Assembly: GCF_017916505.1 (NCBI RefSeq)
Contig: NZ_JAFMSZ010000002.1
Location: forward strand, 248,001-312,000
Length of the DNA stretch: 64,000 nucleotides
Direction of reading: 5' to 3'
Origin: Naasia sp. SYSU D00057
Lineage (GTDB): Bacteria > Actinomycetota > Actinomycetes > Actinomycetales > Microbacteriaceae
Shown here piece after piece: positions 15,561 through 25,346 of the stretch. A model generated the notes under the pieces. That model saw only the letters and a list, made by a program, of their open reading frames with translations, was not told the DNA's origin and searched no databases. Positions within the stretch are counted from its first letter, which is position 1, and every line of letters starts with the position of its first letter. A program made the position numbers and the translations under genes.

Positions 15561-15916
15561 GCGGCGACTCCCCCGACGACACCCGGAAGGCGTTCTCCGA
15601 CGCCGTCAACATGACGGCGAAGGAGCTCGAGCGCTGGCTCGACTCCGACGAGTCGAAGTCGGTCGGCGTCACCGGCGGCGACAAGAAGGACTCGCCGGGC
15701 GGCGGCGAGTCCGTCGGCCATGAGTCCGGCCGCCGCATCGTCCAGCTCCTCAACACGAAGAAGGACGACCTCGGCGACGACGACTACGCCCACATGCGCA
15801 AGGTGGTCGGCTACGTCCACCGCCACCTGGCGCAGCGCCCCGGTCACGAGGACATCGAGTCGTCGCGCTGGCGCTACTCCCTCATGAACTGGGGCCACGA
15901 TCCGCTGAAGGACTGA
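15557..15916 (+). CDS. DUF3140 family protein
   Basis: A 119-residue protein assigned to DUF3140 by NMTAKELERWLDSDESKSVG, the ESVGHESGRRIVQLLNTKK segment, and MRKVVGYVHRHLAQRP followed by SRWRYSLMNWGHDP. The fold seems all-helical; a DNA-binding role has been proposed for the family but is not established. It is translationally coupled to the upstream DUF2945 gene by a 4-base ATGA overlap. The two families are often found together. Confidence 0.85.
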   Translation: MSGDSPDDTRKAFSDAVNMTAKELERWLDSDESKSVGVTGGDKKDSPGGGESVGHESGRRIVQLLNTKKDDLGDDDYAHMRKVVGYVHRHLAQRPGHEDIESSRWRYSLMNWGHDPLKD

Positions 15917-16121
15917 CGACGGCTGCGGGCCTCCGCGCTCACTCGCAACCGTGCGGACAGGTCGCTGCCGGGTACGGGGGCGACCTGCCCGCAGGGTCGC
16001 GTCCAGGGACCGGCGCGTCGCGCAGCGGCCGCGCGACCTTGCCTCCCTGCGGCGCGGGCGCAACCCCCTGAGACCGCACAGGTCGCGTTGTTAGCGTGGA
16101 ACGCGATCTGGAGGAGGCGAC

Positions 16122-16454
16122 GTGAGCACCGAGCACGACCAACTGCCATTGCCCGACTACGACCACCTGCCGGTGGGGAACCTGGCATCCCACATCTCCG
16201 CTCTCACGGAGGATCAGGTGGGCCAGCTGCTCGACTACGAGCGCGCACACGGGAACCGGCTGCCGGTCCTGCAGGTGCTGGAGCACCGGCTCGACGCCCT
16301 CCGCGGAGGTGCCGAGCCGTCGGGCTCCGTGCCCGACCGGCTCCCGGAGCTCGGCGGCGCGGCGGGCGGATCGCCGGTGTCCCCCGCGACGAGCGGCCCG
16401 CCGATCAACCCGCCGTCGCACGGCGACCCGACCAATCCCGCACAGCCGAGGTGA
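16122..16454 (+). CDS. Conserved actinobacterial protein (DUF8129-like)
   Basis: A 110-residue protein with an N-terminal motif LPLPDYDHLPVGNLASHI, a helix containing LLDYERAHGNRLPVLQVLEH, and a Pro/Gly-rich C terminus ending in NPPSHGDPTNPAQPR. I recall this as a conserved actinobacterial protein of unknown role (DUF8129-like). The GTG start at 16122 follows a very good ribosome site (GGAGGAGGCGAC). The next gene starts at its stop. The 205-bp gap before it (15917-16121) has GC-rich inverted repeats but no gene I can support. Confidence 0.75.
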   Translation: MSTEHDQLPLPDYDHLPVGNLASHISALTEDQVGQLLDYERAHGNRLPVLQVLEHRLDALRGGAEPSGSVPDRLPELGGAAGGSPVSPATSGPPINPPSHGDPTNPAQPR

Positions 16455-16459
16455 GTGCC

Positions 16460-16687
16460 ATGCCGCTGAACAACTACCTGAAGCTCGCGCAGCGGGCGCT
16501 GCAGACCGAGCAGGGCCGCGCGGTCGCCCGCAAGGCCGCCGACGGACTCGCGGGCGCCGGCAACAGGCTGACGCACAACAAGTACGCGGATCCGATCGAG
16601 AAGGCCCGCGCGGCGATCAACAAGCAGCTGGGCGGCCCGGACGACAAGGGCAAGGGCTCGAAGCGTCGCCGCTGGCCCGGTCGCTGA
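16460..16687 (+). CDS. Small helical basic protein, Rv0909-like
   Basis: A 75-residue basic, helical protein (LKLAQRALQTEQGRAVARKA, then NRLTHNKYADPIEKARAAI, ending in KRRRWPGR). It resembles the MT0933/Rv0909 antitoxin-like family in its KYADPIEKA segment, but the match is weak and no toxin gene is adjacent. ATG 16460 has GAGGTGAG five bases upstream. An alternative GTG at 16451 would overlap the previous stop by 4 bases (GTGA) and add three residues. It is co-transcribed with the DUF8129-like gene. Confidence 0.6.
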   Translation: MPLNNYLKLAQRALQTEQGRAVARKAADGLAGAGNRLTHNKYADPIEKARAAINKQLGGPDDKGKGSKRRRWPGR

Positions 16688-16782
16688 TCCCGATCGAACG
16701 CTGACGCGATCACGGCGCGGCGCGCGGAGCTCTCGTCGCCCCGGGGCGCCCGGTGGCGTCGCCGGGTCACGTCGAACCCTGG

Positions 16783-16858
16783 TTCAGCAGGTGCAGACGA
16801 CATCGAGCAGGAGCAGCCGGGCTCGGCGTGCCTGCTGAGCCGCTCCGGTGCCTGGTGA
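16783..16858. repeat. Nested inverted repeat, family 1, locus 2
   Basis: Arms TTCAGCAGG (16783-16791), GAGCAGGAGCAG (16805-16816), TGCCTGCTGA (16829-16838) and TGCCTGGTGA (16849-16858) in the same order as at 4663-4741 and 58421-58920. The closest copy is 58421-58500 (TTCAGCAGGTGC at the left end of both). It is more decayed than the others: the fourth arm has a mismatch. The remaining gap 16688-17050 holds no gene I can support. Confidence 0.6.
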
Positions 16859-17050
16859 GCATGCCTCGGTGGATGCTGGACCGGATCCTCCCCTCGTGAC
16901 CGATGGCCGAGAAACGGCGGAACGGCGCGGCCCCCTCCCGGGTCCCGCCCGTTCTGGGGCGTGAACGCGGGGGCGCGAGGCCCTAGGAATGTAGGGAGAT
17001 CCGCTCGCACCGGATGCGCGGGGGCGCTCGCGGCGGATCCAGGGGGAATC

Positions 17051-17944
17051 ATGTCCGCGACCATCGGCGCGTCCGCACGCGGCAGCGCACTGCCTCCGAC
17101 ACGGCGGTCGCTCGTCCGGCCCGCCCTGGTCGTCGGGGCTGCGCTGTGGCTCTACCTCGGCTTCGCGTCGACGTGGTCGACCGGCGCCGCCGTCCCGATC
17201 GCGTGGGCGCTGCTCGGCGCCTACCTCGTGCCGACGGCGGTCGTCGTCGAGTCGGGCCGCCGGCTGTGGCTACGCGACCGGATCACCACCGTCGTCCTGC
17301 TGCGCGCCATGCTCTTCGGCAGCCTGCTCGCCGCGCTCACCGCCGCCACCTTCGGGATGTCGGCCCTGCCCGCCGGAGCTCCGGCGGCGCTGCGCGCGCT
17401 GGCCCCGATCCTGCCTGCCGTCGCGGAGGCCGCCGCGGTCGCCGCCGCCGTCCGGGTCATCGGCCGGCGCACGCTCGCGACCCCGCGATCCGGGCTGTTC
17501 CTCGGCGGCGCGCTCGGCGCGGGCTACGCCGCGTTCGGCTCACTCACCGCCGTGCTGCAGGCCATCAACGCCCTGGCGGGAACGCCGCTGCCGCCCGGGA
17601 TGCCGCCCGCGACCCTTCTCGAGGGCGCCGTCACCGTCCAGCAGGCACTGCTCGCGCCGATCGCCCACCCGGTCTGGGGTGCGCTCGTCGGCGCCGCCGT
17701 CTTCGCCGGCCGCCGCGCGCTGGTGGCAGCCGTCGTCGGCACGCTTGCCGCGCACATCCTCTTCGAGCTCGTCACCGCCGTCACGTCCGGCCTGCTCGGC
17801 AGCTCCGCCGCGGCGCTGGTGCTGGAGCTGCTCGCCTGCGCGGCGGTCGCGGCGCCGGCGGCCCTCCTCTGGCGCCGTCGCTCGCGGCGACTGCGCCACC
17901 ACGGCGCCGGGGACCCGGACGTGGATCAGGCCGGCGGAGCGTAG
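17051..17944 (+). CDS. PrsW-like multi-helix membrane protein with altered catalytic sites
   Basis: A 297-residue membrane protein with 7-8 helices. Order and spacing follow the PrsW protease fold: a helix where PrsW has EExxK reads AEAAAVAAAVRV, the GAxxGxGFAxxEN helix reads GALGAGYAAFGSL (Glu missing), then AHPVWGALVGAAVF retains the His of the third motif and AAHILFELV takes the place of the last one. If the relation is right, it is a non-catalytic relative of the site-1 protease. ATG 17051 follows AGGGGGAATC. The 3' end overlaps the convergent CHAP gene by 19 bases. Confidence 0.65.
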   Translation: MSATIGASARGSALPPTRRSLVRPALVVGAALWLYLGFASTWSTGAAVPIAWALLGAYLVPTAVVVESGRRLWLRDRITTVVLLRAMLFGSLLAALTAATFGMSALPAGAPAALRALAPILPAVAEAAAVAAAVRVIGRRTLATPRSGLFLGGALGAGYAAFGSLTAVLQAINALAGTPLPPGMPPATLLEGAVTVQQALLAPIAHPVWGALVGAAVFAGRRALVAAVVGTLAAHILFELVTAVTSGLLGSSAAALVLELLACAAVAAPAALLWRRRSRRLRHHGAGDPDVDQAGGA

Positions 17945-18912
17945 AGGAACAGCGCGATGTCGGAGCGGTCGAGGATCCGCTGACCGTACTTGTGCTGCAT
18001 CTTGTGGTTGTACTCCTCGATGAGCACTCGCCCGTCGTCGAGGACCTCCTTGACATACGCCACGTGGTTGCCCGCGAACCAGGCGACCGAGCCGGCCACC
18101 GGCTGCTGGCCGGTCTCCCAGCCGTTCGCCTTCCAGTTCATCGCCCACTGCGACGCGTCACCGCCGCGAGGGGTCATCTTCGACCAGGTCCACTTGAACG
18201 GTGCCTGCGTCGTTCCGGCGTCGCGGTTGAGCCGCCACGCGACGAAGTCGACGCACTCCCGGTAGTAGTAGCCGAGGGGCGAGAGGCCGCCTCCCTCGTA
18301 GTCCGCGGCCTGGTAGAACCACGGGTAGTCGTCGCCCATCTCGAGGGCGCCCGATGCGGCGTAGGCGCTCAGCCGTGCCGCCCGGCGCGGATCGGCGCGA
18401 CGGGCCTGCATCTCCTCCTCGGAGGTCGCGGTGAGTCCGTCGCGCGCGATTGCGGCGGCGGCCGCCTCGGCGGAGACGACGAAGGACTGGCCGCTCGCTC
18501 GAGCGGAAGCGGACTGCACCTCCGGCTCCACCCCCGACGCGTACGCGGGGAGGCCGGCGGTCGCGAAGAGCCCCGGCACGACGAGGACGGTGATGAGGGC
18601 GCTCCAGCCGCGGCGCTTCGGGGCGCCCGCGGGAACGAGCGGGGCCGTCGGCCGCGCGGACGGGCGGTGCTCACCGATCGCGCCGGCGCGGCGCTCCCCG
18701 AAGGAGCCCGTGCGGCGGTTTCCGGTGGCGCCGCGGCGGGCGCGCGGCACGGAAGCGGGTGCGCGCAGGTCGCGGCGTCGAGGCAGGACAGGGACGACGT
18801 CAGTGGAGACAGCAGTGCCGTTTCCCTGCTGGATTCCCGGCTCGATCAATCGCACCCCCGTCTTGCCCACACGATTCCCCCGACGCCGACCCGCGGCCGG
18901 CGACTGATCCAC
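17926..18912 (-). CDS. CHAP-domain cell-wall hydrolase
   Basis: A secreted or membrane-anchored peptidoglycan amidase/endopeptidase. The N-terminal 95 residues are Arg/Pro-rich and cytoplasmic; a hydrophobic helix (WSALITVLVVPGLFATAGL, ending in AYA) follows; then a linker; then the CHAP domain from about residue 200 with catalytic Cys in YYYRECVDFVAWR, His in GNHVAYVKEV and the third site in VLIEEYNH. GTG 18912 gives the longest form; an internal start nearer the helix is possible. It overlaps the PrsW-like gene tail to tail. Like the NlpC/P60 gene nearby, it probably acts in wall turnover. Confidence 0.85.
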   Translation of the reverse strand: MDQSPAAGRRRGNRVGKTGVRLIEPGIQQGNGTAVSTDVVPVLPRRRDLRAPASVPRARRGATGNRRTGSFGERRAGAIGEHRPSARPTAPLVPAGAPKRRGWSALITVLVVPGLFATAGLPAYASGVEPEVQSASARASGQSFVVSAEAAAAAIARDGLTATSEEEMQARRADPRRAARLSAYAASGALEMGDDYPWFYQAADYEGGGLSPLGYYYRECVDFVAWRLNRDAGTTQAPFKWTWSKMTPRGGDASQWAMNWKANGWETGQQPVAGSVAWFAGNHVAYVKEVLDDGRVLIEEYNHKMQHKYGQRILDRSDIALFLYAPPA

Positions 18913-19020
18913 CGTACGCGACGATCAGGAATCTGTCACGGAACGGTAACGCGTGTCCCCCGACCGGGAGGCGCAGTGGACAGGTCGTTCCAGCCGCGGG
19001 GTCGGGCGCCGCGAACCGCG

Positions 19021-19518
19021 TCAGGCGGCGGGAGCCAGGAACTCGGACCAGTCCGGCGAGGGGCGCTCGGCACCGCGGACCGCCCACGAGGCGCCGTGCG
19101 GCGGGCGCAGCGGAACGCGCAGCCGCCACCCCATCTCGGCCGGCGTGCGGTCTCCCTTCACGTTGTTGCACGCGAGGCAGCAGGCGACGAGGTTCTCCCA
19201 CGAGTCGGCGCCTCCGCGGGACCGGGGCAGCACGTGGTCGACCGTGGTCGCGGCGCGGCCGCAGTAGCCGCAGCGGGAGCCGTCACGCCGGAGCACTCCG
19301 CGGCGCGACACGGGAACCCGGCGGGCTGCCGGGATCCGGACGTACCGCGTGAGAAGGATCACGCTGGGACGATCCCACGCGCCGGAGGAGCCCACGATCG
19401 GGTGCTCCTGATCCGACACCACCACTGTCGCCTTGCCGCCCATCACCAGCACGAGGGCGCGCTTGAAGGAGACGACAGCCAGCGGCTCGTACCCCGCGTT
19501 CAGCACCAGAGTGCGCAT
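19021..19518 (-). CDS. HNH endonuclease family protein
   Basis: A 165-residue protein of the single-domain HNH type common in Actinobacteria. N-terminal segment RTLVLNAGYEPLAVVSFKRA; zinc cysteines in CGYCG and CLACN; HNH core VDHVLPRSRGGADSWENLV; then KGDRTPAEMGW. The start ATG 19518 is chosen because GAGAGG lies 6 bases upstream; the in-frame ATG at 19524 would leave that site too close. Its cellular target is unknown; the family is usually chromosomal, not linked to a restriction system. The strong terminator at 19593-19620 isolates it from upstream transcription. Confidence 0.88.
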   Translation of the reverse strand: MRTLVLNAGYEPLAVVSFKRALVLVMGGKATVVVSDQEHPIVGSSGAWDRPSVILLTRYVRIPAARRVPVSRRGVLRRDGSRCGYCGRAATTVDHVLPRSRGGADSWENLVACCLACNNVKGDRTPAEMGWRLRVPLRPPHGASWAVRGAERPSPDWSEFLAPAA

Positions 19519-19587
19519 CTGCATCCTCTCGAGACGGCCTGCACGGCTTGCAGGCACCCGATCCGCCGTTCGAGAGGGCGCAGGATG

Positions 19588-19746
19588 CGAAAAAGGGCAC
19601 CGTCTAACGACGGCGCCCTTCTTCCCGAGTCGCGGACAGGCCGCAGCTCTGTATCCGGCTGGCGTGCCAGTGTCCCGCGAGCGCGCAGACCCCCATGGTG
19701 CGGGGGCTGCGACTCAGGGGCACGGCTGCCGTCCTCTCGGTGACGT
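19588..19746 (-). ncRNA. Candidate structured small RNA with closing stem and terminator
   Basis: The gap between the NlpC/P60 stop (19810) and the HNH start holds, on the minus strand, a TACCCT -10 (19753-19758), then a domain enclosed by a 10-bp stem (19709-19718 with 19624-19633, one G-U), and directly after it a perfect intrinsic terminator. Inside the domain are a CCCCC/GGGGG hairpin, a CTGG-CACG-CCAG hairpin and a further bulged helix. There is no reading frame of note. It could be an independent RNA or a structured 3' end of the NlpC/P60 mRNA. It does not resemble SRP RNA, tmRNA or RNase P RNA. Confidence 0.4.
19593..19620 (-). terminator. Intrinsic terminator
   Basis: A 12-bp stem (AAGGGCGCCGTC with GACGGTGCCCTT, one G-U) with loop GTTA followed by TTTCG on the minus strand (five T in a row, two of them in the stem). 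One of the best terminators in the window. It ends the NlpC/P60 transcript or the candidate small RNA and stands 75 bases before the HNH start. Confidence 0.9.
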
Positions 19747-19809
19747 GAGGTCAGGGTAGCGCATGCCCGCGCCGAGAAAGCTCAGCGCGGGCCCGGCATC
19801 CCCGCGGCG

Positions 19810-20721
19810 TCAGCCGATGCGGACGTAGAAGACGCTGCTGGTCCAGATCGGCTGCTCGCGCACCGCCGCACCGGGGTACGGGGCGTGCAGGATGTTGCCG
19901 TTGCCGGTGTAGATGCCGTCGTGGCTGAGGTCGCTCAGCACCACCAGGTCGCCCGGCTGCGCCTCCGCGGCGGAGATGACCGTGCCGGACACCGACTGGC
20001 TGCGCACCGAGTGGGCGAGCGAGATGCCGTGCTGGGCGTAGACGAACATCACGAGGCCCGAGCAGTCGAACCCGGACGGCGTCGAGCCGCCGTACACGTA
20101 GGGAACACCGATGTACTGGCGCGCGGTGGCGACGATGCTCCCCAGCGCTCCGCTGGGCGGCGGCGCGGCCTTCGACTGCGCGGCGTACTCCGTCGCGGTG
20201 GGGCCCGAGTAGGAGTTGTACTGGGCGGCCAGCTGGGCGCGCAGCTCCTCCGCCTCGCGTGCCGCCTCGGCGGCGGCGCGGGAGGCGAGGATCTCGTCCA
20301 TGCTCGTGGCGGTGTAGGCGTCACGGGTCACCGCGGTCTGAGCGGCCTCGTCGGAGACCTCGACGGTCTGCGACGAGTCGACCTTGAGCTCCTGCGCCTC
20401 GGACGCGGCGAACGCGGGCTGCGACGCGGCGACCGGGTTGAACGCATAGGACGGGATGGCGATCGTCGCCACCAGCCCCATCGCGAAGGTCATCACGACG
20501 ATGTTGAGGATGCCGCGGGCACGCGCCGCGCGGTGGCGGTGGTGGCCGCTGGTCGCGGGGCGGGACGCCGACGCGCGACGGTTCGCGGGACGGACGGGCC
20601 GCACCGAGCGGCGGGTGGGGAGTGCGGCGGCCGGGGTCGAAGACGACCCACGGCGCATCACTGCGGTCGCGGAATCGGGTGTCGGGTCGCTCACGGGAGA
20701 GCGGTCACTCGATAGGGCCAA
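19810..20721 (-). CDS. NlpC/P60 peptidoglycan endopeptidase
   Basis: A 303-residue wall hydrolase cutting stem peptides. A basic Pro/Arg-rich N terminus (about 70 residues) precedes a hydrophobic helix (ILNIVVMTFAMGLVATIAI, then PSYA), a helical linker rich in Ala/Glu (ILASRAAAEAAREAEELRAQ), and the NlpC/P60 domain: catalytic Cys in FDCSGLVMFVYAQHG, GDLVVLSDLSHDGIY with the catalytic His, and ILHAPYPG. TTG at 20721 is chosen as start because a perfect AGGAGG lies 5 bases upstream; earlier in-frame codons lack any site. The 209-bp leader contains a perfect GTCCGG/CCGGAC hairpin. Confidence 0.9.
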   Translation of the reverse strand: MALSSDRSPVSDPTPDSATAVMRRGSSSTPAAALPTRRSVRPVRPANRRASASRPATSGHHRHRAARARGILNIVVMTFAMGLVATIAIPSYAFNPVAASQPAFAASEAQELKVDSSQTVEVSDEAAQTAVTRDAYTATSMDEILASRAAAEAAREAEELRAQLAAQYNSYSGPTATEYAAQSKAAPPPSGALGSIVATARQYIGVPYVYGGSTPSGFDCSGLVMFVYAQHGISLAHSVRSQSVSGTVISAAEAQPGDLVVLSDLSHDGIYTGNGNILHAPYPGAAVREQPIWTSSVFYVRIG

Positions 20722-20930
20722 GAGAACCTCCTGCGCCCCATGTCCGGTTCCCCGGACACCCGTCCACACGTTGTCAGCCGTGCACAGGAATACCGCGAGA
20801 CGGATGGAGAGACGCCGCGATTCCCGGCCCGTCGACCGGCCTGTCTGGTCGTCGGGCGACTAGCAGGCTACGTGAGGAGGGTCGCTATGTCACGTTCACA
20901 CGCCTGCAGAACAACAAATCGGTAACTTTT

Positions 20931-22816
<1,886 letters not shown>

Positions 22817-22819
22817 GCC

Positions 22820-23053
22820 ATGCGCATCTACCTGCGCGACTCCGAGCGCCGGCCCGACCCGGAGCCGGTGACGACGGACGACCGCACGGCCATCCTCACC
22901 GGACTCGGACTGTGGATCGCCGGCCTCGCCGGGACGATCCTGGTCCTCGGTCCGAGCGGCGACCCCCTGTGGACGTGCATCACGGGAGTCGTCGTGGGCG
23001 TCGCCCTGCTCGCCTACGCCGAGGTGCGGAGCCGGAAGCTCCGACGCGACTGA
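22820..23053 (+). CDS. DUF2530 membrane protein
   Basis: A 77-residue protein with two membrane helices (ILTGLGLWIAGLAGTILVLG and CITGVVVGVALLAYAEV), a charged N terminus containing PEPVTTDDRTA and a basic C-terminal tail. Assigned to DUF2530 by this layout and by its fixed place beside serC and DUF3027. It starts 3 bases after the serC stop, so it is co-transcribed. Function unknown. Confidence 0.8.
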   Translation: MRIYLRDSERRPDPEPVTTDDRTAILTGLGLWIAGLAGTILVLGPSGDPLWTCITGVVVGVALLAYAEVRSRKLRRD

Positions 23054-23103
23054 TCCGCCACCGCCGACTCCCCCGCTGAGCCGCGAGGCCCGGGCGGACG
23101 GGG

Positions 23104-23778
23104 TCAGCGGACGCCGTCCTCCTCGGTGTCGTCCTGGTCCGGCCCCTCGCCGGCCTGCCGGAGGTCGCCCTCGTCGCCGAGGTCGTCGCCCTCGTCGTCG
23201 AAGTCGTCCTCGAGGTCGTCGTCCTCGTCGTCGTCGAGTTCGTCGTCGTCCTCGTCGTCGAGGTCGTCGAGGTCGGTGTCGTCCTCGTCCTCGTCCTCGA
23301 GGTCGGCGTCATCCTCGTCGTCGTCGCCGGCGCCGCCCGCCGCGGCCTCCTCGAAGTCGACCCCGTCGAGCTCGTCCTCCTCGTCGCCGAGCAGGTCCTC
23401 CTCCTCGACGAGCTCGTCCTCGGACTCGTCGTCCGACGCGTCGAGCCCCTCGGCGTCCTTCGCCTCCTGGGCGGCGCGGTACTCGGCGAGACGATCCGAC
23501 CAGGGCACCCACTCGGGCGCGACCAGCGAGTCCTCCCCCGGCAGCAGGCCGAGCTCGAGGACGGACGGATGCTCGACGCCGTCGGCGGTCGACACGGAGA
23601 CGGACCACGTCCAGCCCGGATAGCCGGGCATCGTGTTCGCGAAGTGGACGTCGATCACGCCATCCGACGGCTCCCCGAGCCCCCGCAGCTCGCCGACCGT
23701 GTCCTCGGACGTGGTCTCGAGCAGCGCGGCGCGCGCCGCCTCGACGACCGCGGCGTCGACCGCGGTGGCGTCACGCAT
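23104..23778 (-). CDS. DUF3027 protein with hyperacidic C-terminal tail
   Basis: The first 120 residues carry the DUF3027 signature: VDAAVVEAARAALLE, FANTMPGYPGWTWSVSVSTA, then LLPGEDSLVAPEWVPWSDRL. After residue 120 the protein turns into about 100 residues made almost only of Asp and Glu with a few Leu/Gly, which is far more acidic than the usual family tail. The coding DNA there is a run of GAC/GAG codons. ATG 23778 overlaps the stop of the cold-shock gene by 8 bases, so both are translated together. Function unknown; the cold-shock partner suggests a link with nucleic acids. Confidence 0.88.
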   Translation of the reverse strand: MRDATAVDAAVVEAARAALLETTSEDTVGELRGLGEPSDGVIDVHFANTMPGYPGWTWSVSVSTADGVEHPSVLELGLLPGEDSLVAPEWVPWSDRLAEYRAAQEAKDAEGLDASDDESEDELVEEEDLLGDEEDELDGVDFEEAAAGGAGDDDEDDADLEDEDEDDTDLDDLDDEDDDELDDDEDDDLEDDFDDEGDDLGDEGDLRQAGEGPDQDDTEEDGVR

Positions 23779-24154
23779 CCAGGTCGTCCGCGACCTTGCG
23801 CAGCACCGCGGCGATCTTCTTGCCGTGCTGGCCGTCGGGGTAGCGGCCCCGCTTGAGGTTGGCGCCGACGCCGTCGAGGAGCTTCACGAGGTCCTCGACG
23901 ATGATCGCCATGTCGTCGGCCGGCTTGCGCGCGGCCTTCGCGAGGCTCGGCGGCGCCTGGATGACGCGAGCCGACAGGGCCTGCATGCCCCGCTTGCCGT
24001 CGACGACTCCGAACTCGAGCTTGGTCCCGGGCTTCACGGACGTCACTCCCGCGGGCAGGGCCGAGGCGTGCAGGAACACTTCCTGCCCGTCGTCGGAGCT
24101 GATGAATCCGAAACCCTTCGCTTCGTCGAAGAATTTCACCTTGCCGGTGGGCAT
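23771..24154 (-). CDS. Cold-shock domain protein with C-terminal extension
   Basis: A 127-residue protein: an N-terminal cold-shock domain with RNP1 (KGFGFISS) and RNP2 (VFLHAS), then a 60-residue helical extension (MAIIVEDLVKLLDGVGANLK, ending in AAVLRKVADDLDA). The extended form corresponds to mycobacterial CspB-type proteins rather than to the 67-residue CspA type at 29407. Binds single-stranded nucleic acid. It is the first gene of a two-gene unit with DUF3027 (8-base overlap). Confidence 0.9.
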   Translation of the reverse strand: MPTGKVKFFDEAKGFGFISSDDGQEVFLHASALPAGVTSVKPGTKLEFGVVDGKRGMQALSARVIQAPPSLAKAARKPADDMAIIVEDLVKLLDGVGANLKRGRYPDGQHGKKIAAVLRKVADDLDA

Positions 24155-24251
24155 GTCGCTCGCCTTCTCTCGGATGGAACGGCTCCGATTCTACGGCGGT
24201 GCCGACTCGGGCCCCACGGGCCGGGAAGCCGGACGCCCATATCCTGGGCAT

Positions 24252-24530
24252 ATGTCACGAGCGAGCGGCGAGCGACCGCAGGAGCGGTCAGGAATCTCCC
24301 GAGTCGAGCGCGTGCTCGCCGCCATGACGGCGACGGTGGTCGGGGTCTCGGTGGTCGCGTTCGTCGCGGTGCTGATCGGCAACTACGCGGGGGTGGTCGA
24401 CGGCTCGGGCATCTGGCCCGTCGTGGTCGCGCTGCCCCTCGTCGGCTTCCCGATCGGGTTCCTGCTGATAATCGCGCTCATCGTCCTCAACGCCGTGAAG
24501 CGCTCACGACGCGCTCGCGCCGACTCGTAG
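24252..24530 (+). CDS. Small two-helix membrane protein
   Basis: A 92-residue protein with two hydrophobic helices (about 25-48, AMTATVVGVSVVAFVAVLIG; about 57-80, VVVALPLVGFPIGFLLIIAL) and basic ends. I do not recognise a family with a known role. TATCCT (24240-24245) lies 6 bases before ATG 24252 and no ribosome site is seen, so the mRNA is predicted to be leaderless. It is divergent from the cold-shock gene and precedes the two-component system by 79 bases. Confidence 0.7.
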   Translation: MSRASGERPQERSGISRVERVLAAMTATVVGVSVVAFVAVLIGNYAGVVDGSGIWPVVVALPLVGFPIGFLLIIALIVLNAVKRSRRARADS

Positions 24531-24609
24531 GGAACGGCTCCACCGGCGCATCGATTCCGCTCCGGAGACTCCCAGGATACCTTCAGCCCATCCGCAGGAG
24601 AATGTCCGC

Positions 24610-25302
24610 ATGGCCGATGGTCCCCGCATCCTCATCGTCGACGACGAGCCGAACATCCGCGACCTGCTCACGACGAGCCTGCGCTTCGCCGGGTTCGCCG
24701 TCCGGGCGGTCGGGAACGGCGCCGCCGCCATCTCCGCCGTCCTCGAGGAGGAGCCCGACCTCATCATCCTCGACGTGATGCTGCCCGACATGAACGGGTT
24801 CGGCGTCACGAAGCGGCTGCGCTCGTCGGGCTACACCTCGCCCATCCTGTTCCTCACCGCCAAGGACGACACCGAGGACAAGATCACCGGCCTCACGGTG
24901 GGCGGCGACGACTACGTCACCAAGCCGTTCAGCCTCGACGAGATCGTCGCGCGCATCAAGGCGATCCTCCGCCGCACGATGCACGCGGAGGAGGACGCGA
25001 TCATCCGCGCCGGCGATCTGACGATGGACCAGGACACGCACGAGGTGACGATCGGCACCCAGTCGGTCGAGCTGAGCCCGACCGAGTTCAAGCTGCTGCG
25101 CTACCTGATGCTGAACCCGAACCGGGTGCTGTCGAAGGCGCAGATCCTCGACCACGTCTGGGAGTACGACTTCAACGGCGACGCGGGCATCGTGGAGTCC
25201 TACATCTCCTATCTGCGCCGCAAGCTCGACCAGTACTCGTCGGAGCCGATCATCCAGACCAAGCGCGGCTTCGGCTACATGCTCAAGGCCGCCAAGTCCT
25301 GA
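24610..25302 (+). CDS. OmpR-family response regulator (PhoP/TcrX-like)
   Basis: A 230-residue regulator. The receiver domain shows DDEPN (11-15), phospho-acceptor Asp55 in LIILDVMLPD, Thr in FLTAKDD and Lys in YVTKPFSLDE. The DNA-binding winged helix has LSPTEFKLLRYLMLNPNRVL, WEYDFNGDAGIVESYISYLR and GFGYMLK. Of the mycobacterial regulators it reads closest to PhoP. The sensor kinase gene follows 44 bases later, forming a pair. The signal is not predictable. Confidence 0.93.
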   Translation: MADGPRILIVDDEPNIRDLLTTSLRFAGFAVRAVGNGAAAISAVLEEEPDLIILDVMLPDMNGFGVTKRLRSSGYTSPILFLTAKDDTEDKITGLTVGGDDYVTKPFSLDEIVARIKAILRRTMHAEEDAIIRAGDLTMDQDTHEVTIGTQSVELSPTEFKLLRYLMLNPNRVLSKAQILDHVWEYDFNGDAGIVESYISYLRRKLDQYSSEPIIQTKRGFGYMLKAAKS

Positions 25303-25346
25303 GTCGCACGGCATCCTCCCTGTCGCGCTCCCTACACTCGACCACC

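Noticed and set aside
16460-16687. A toxin-antitoxin pair with the preceding gene
   Set aside because: The Rv0909-like resemblance is weak and the partner shows no toxin motif.
19021-19518. HNH protein as part of a restriction or defence island
   Set aside because: No methylase, specificity or other defence gene is adjacent, and this HNH type is a common single chromosomal gene.
20722-20930. Possible c-di-AMP riboswitch in the NlpC/P60 leader
   Set aside because: Location and gene type fit, but the conserved ydaO sequence blocks are not recognisable; only a simple hairpin is clear.
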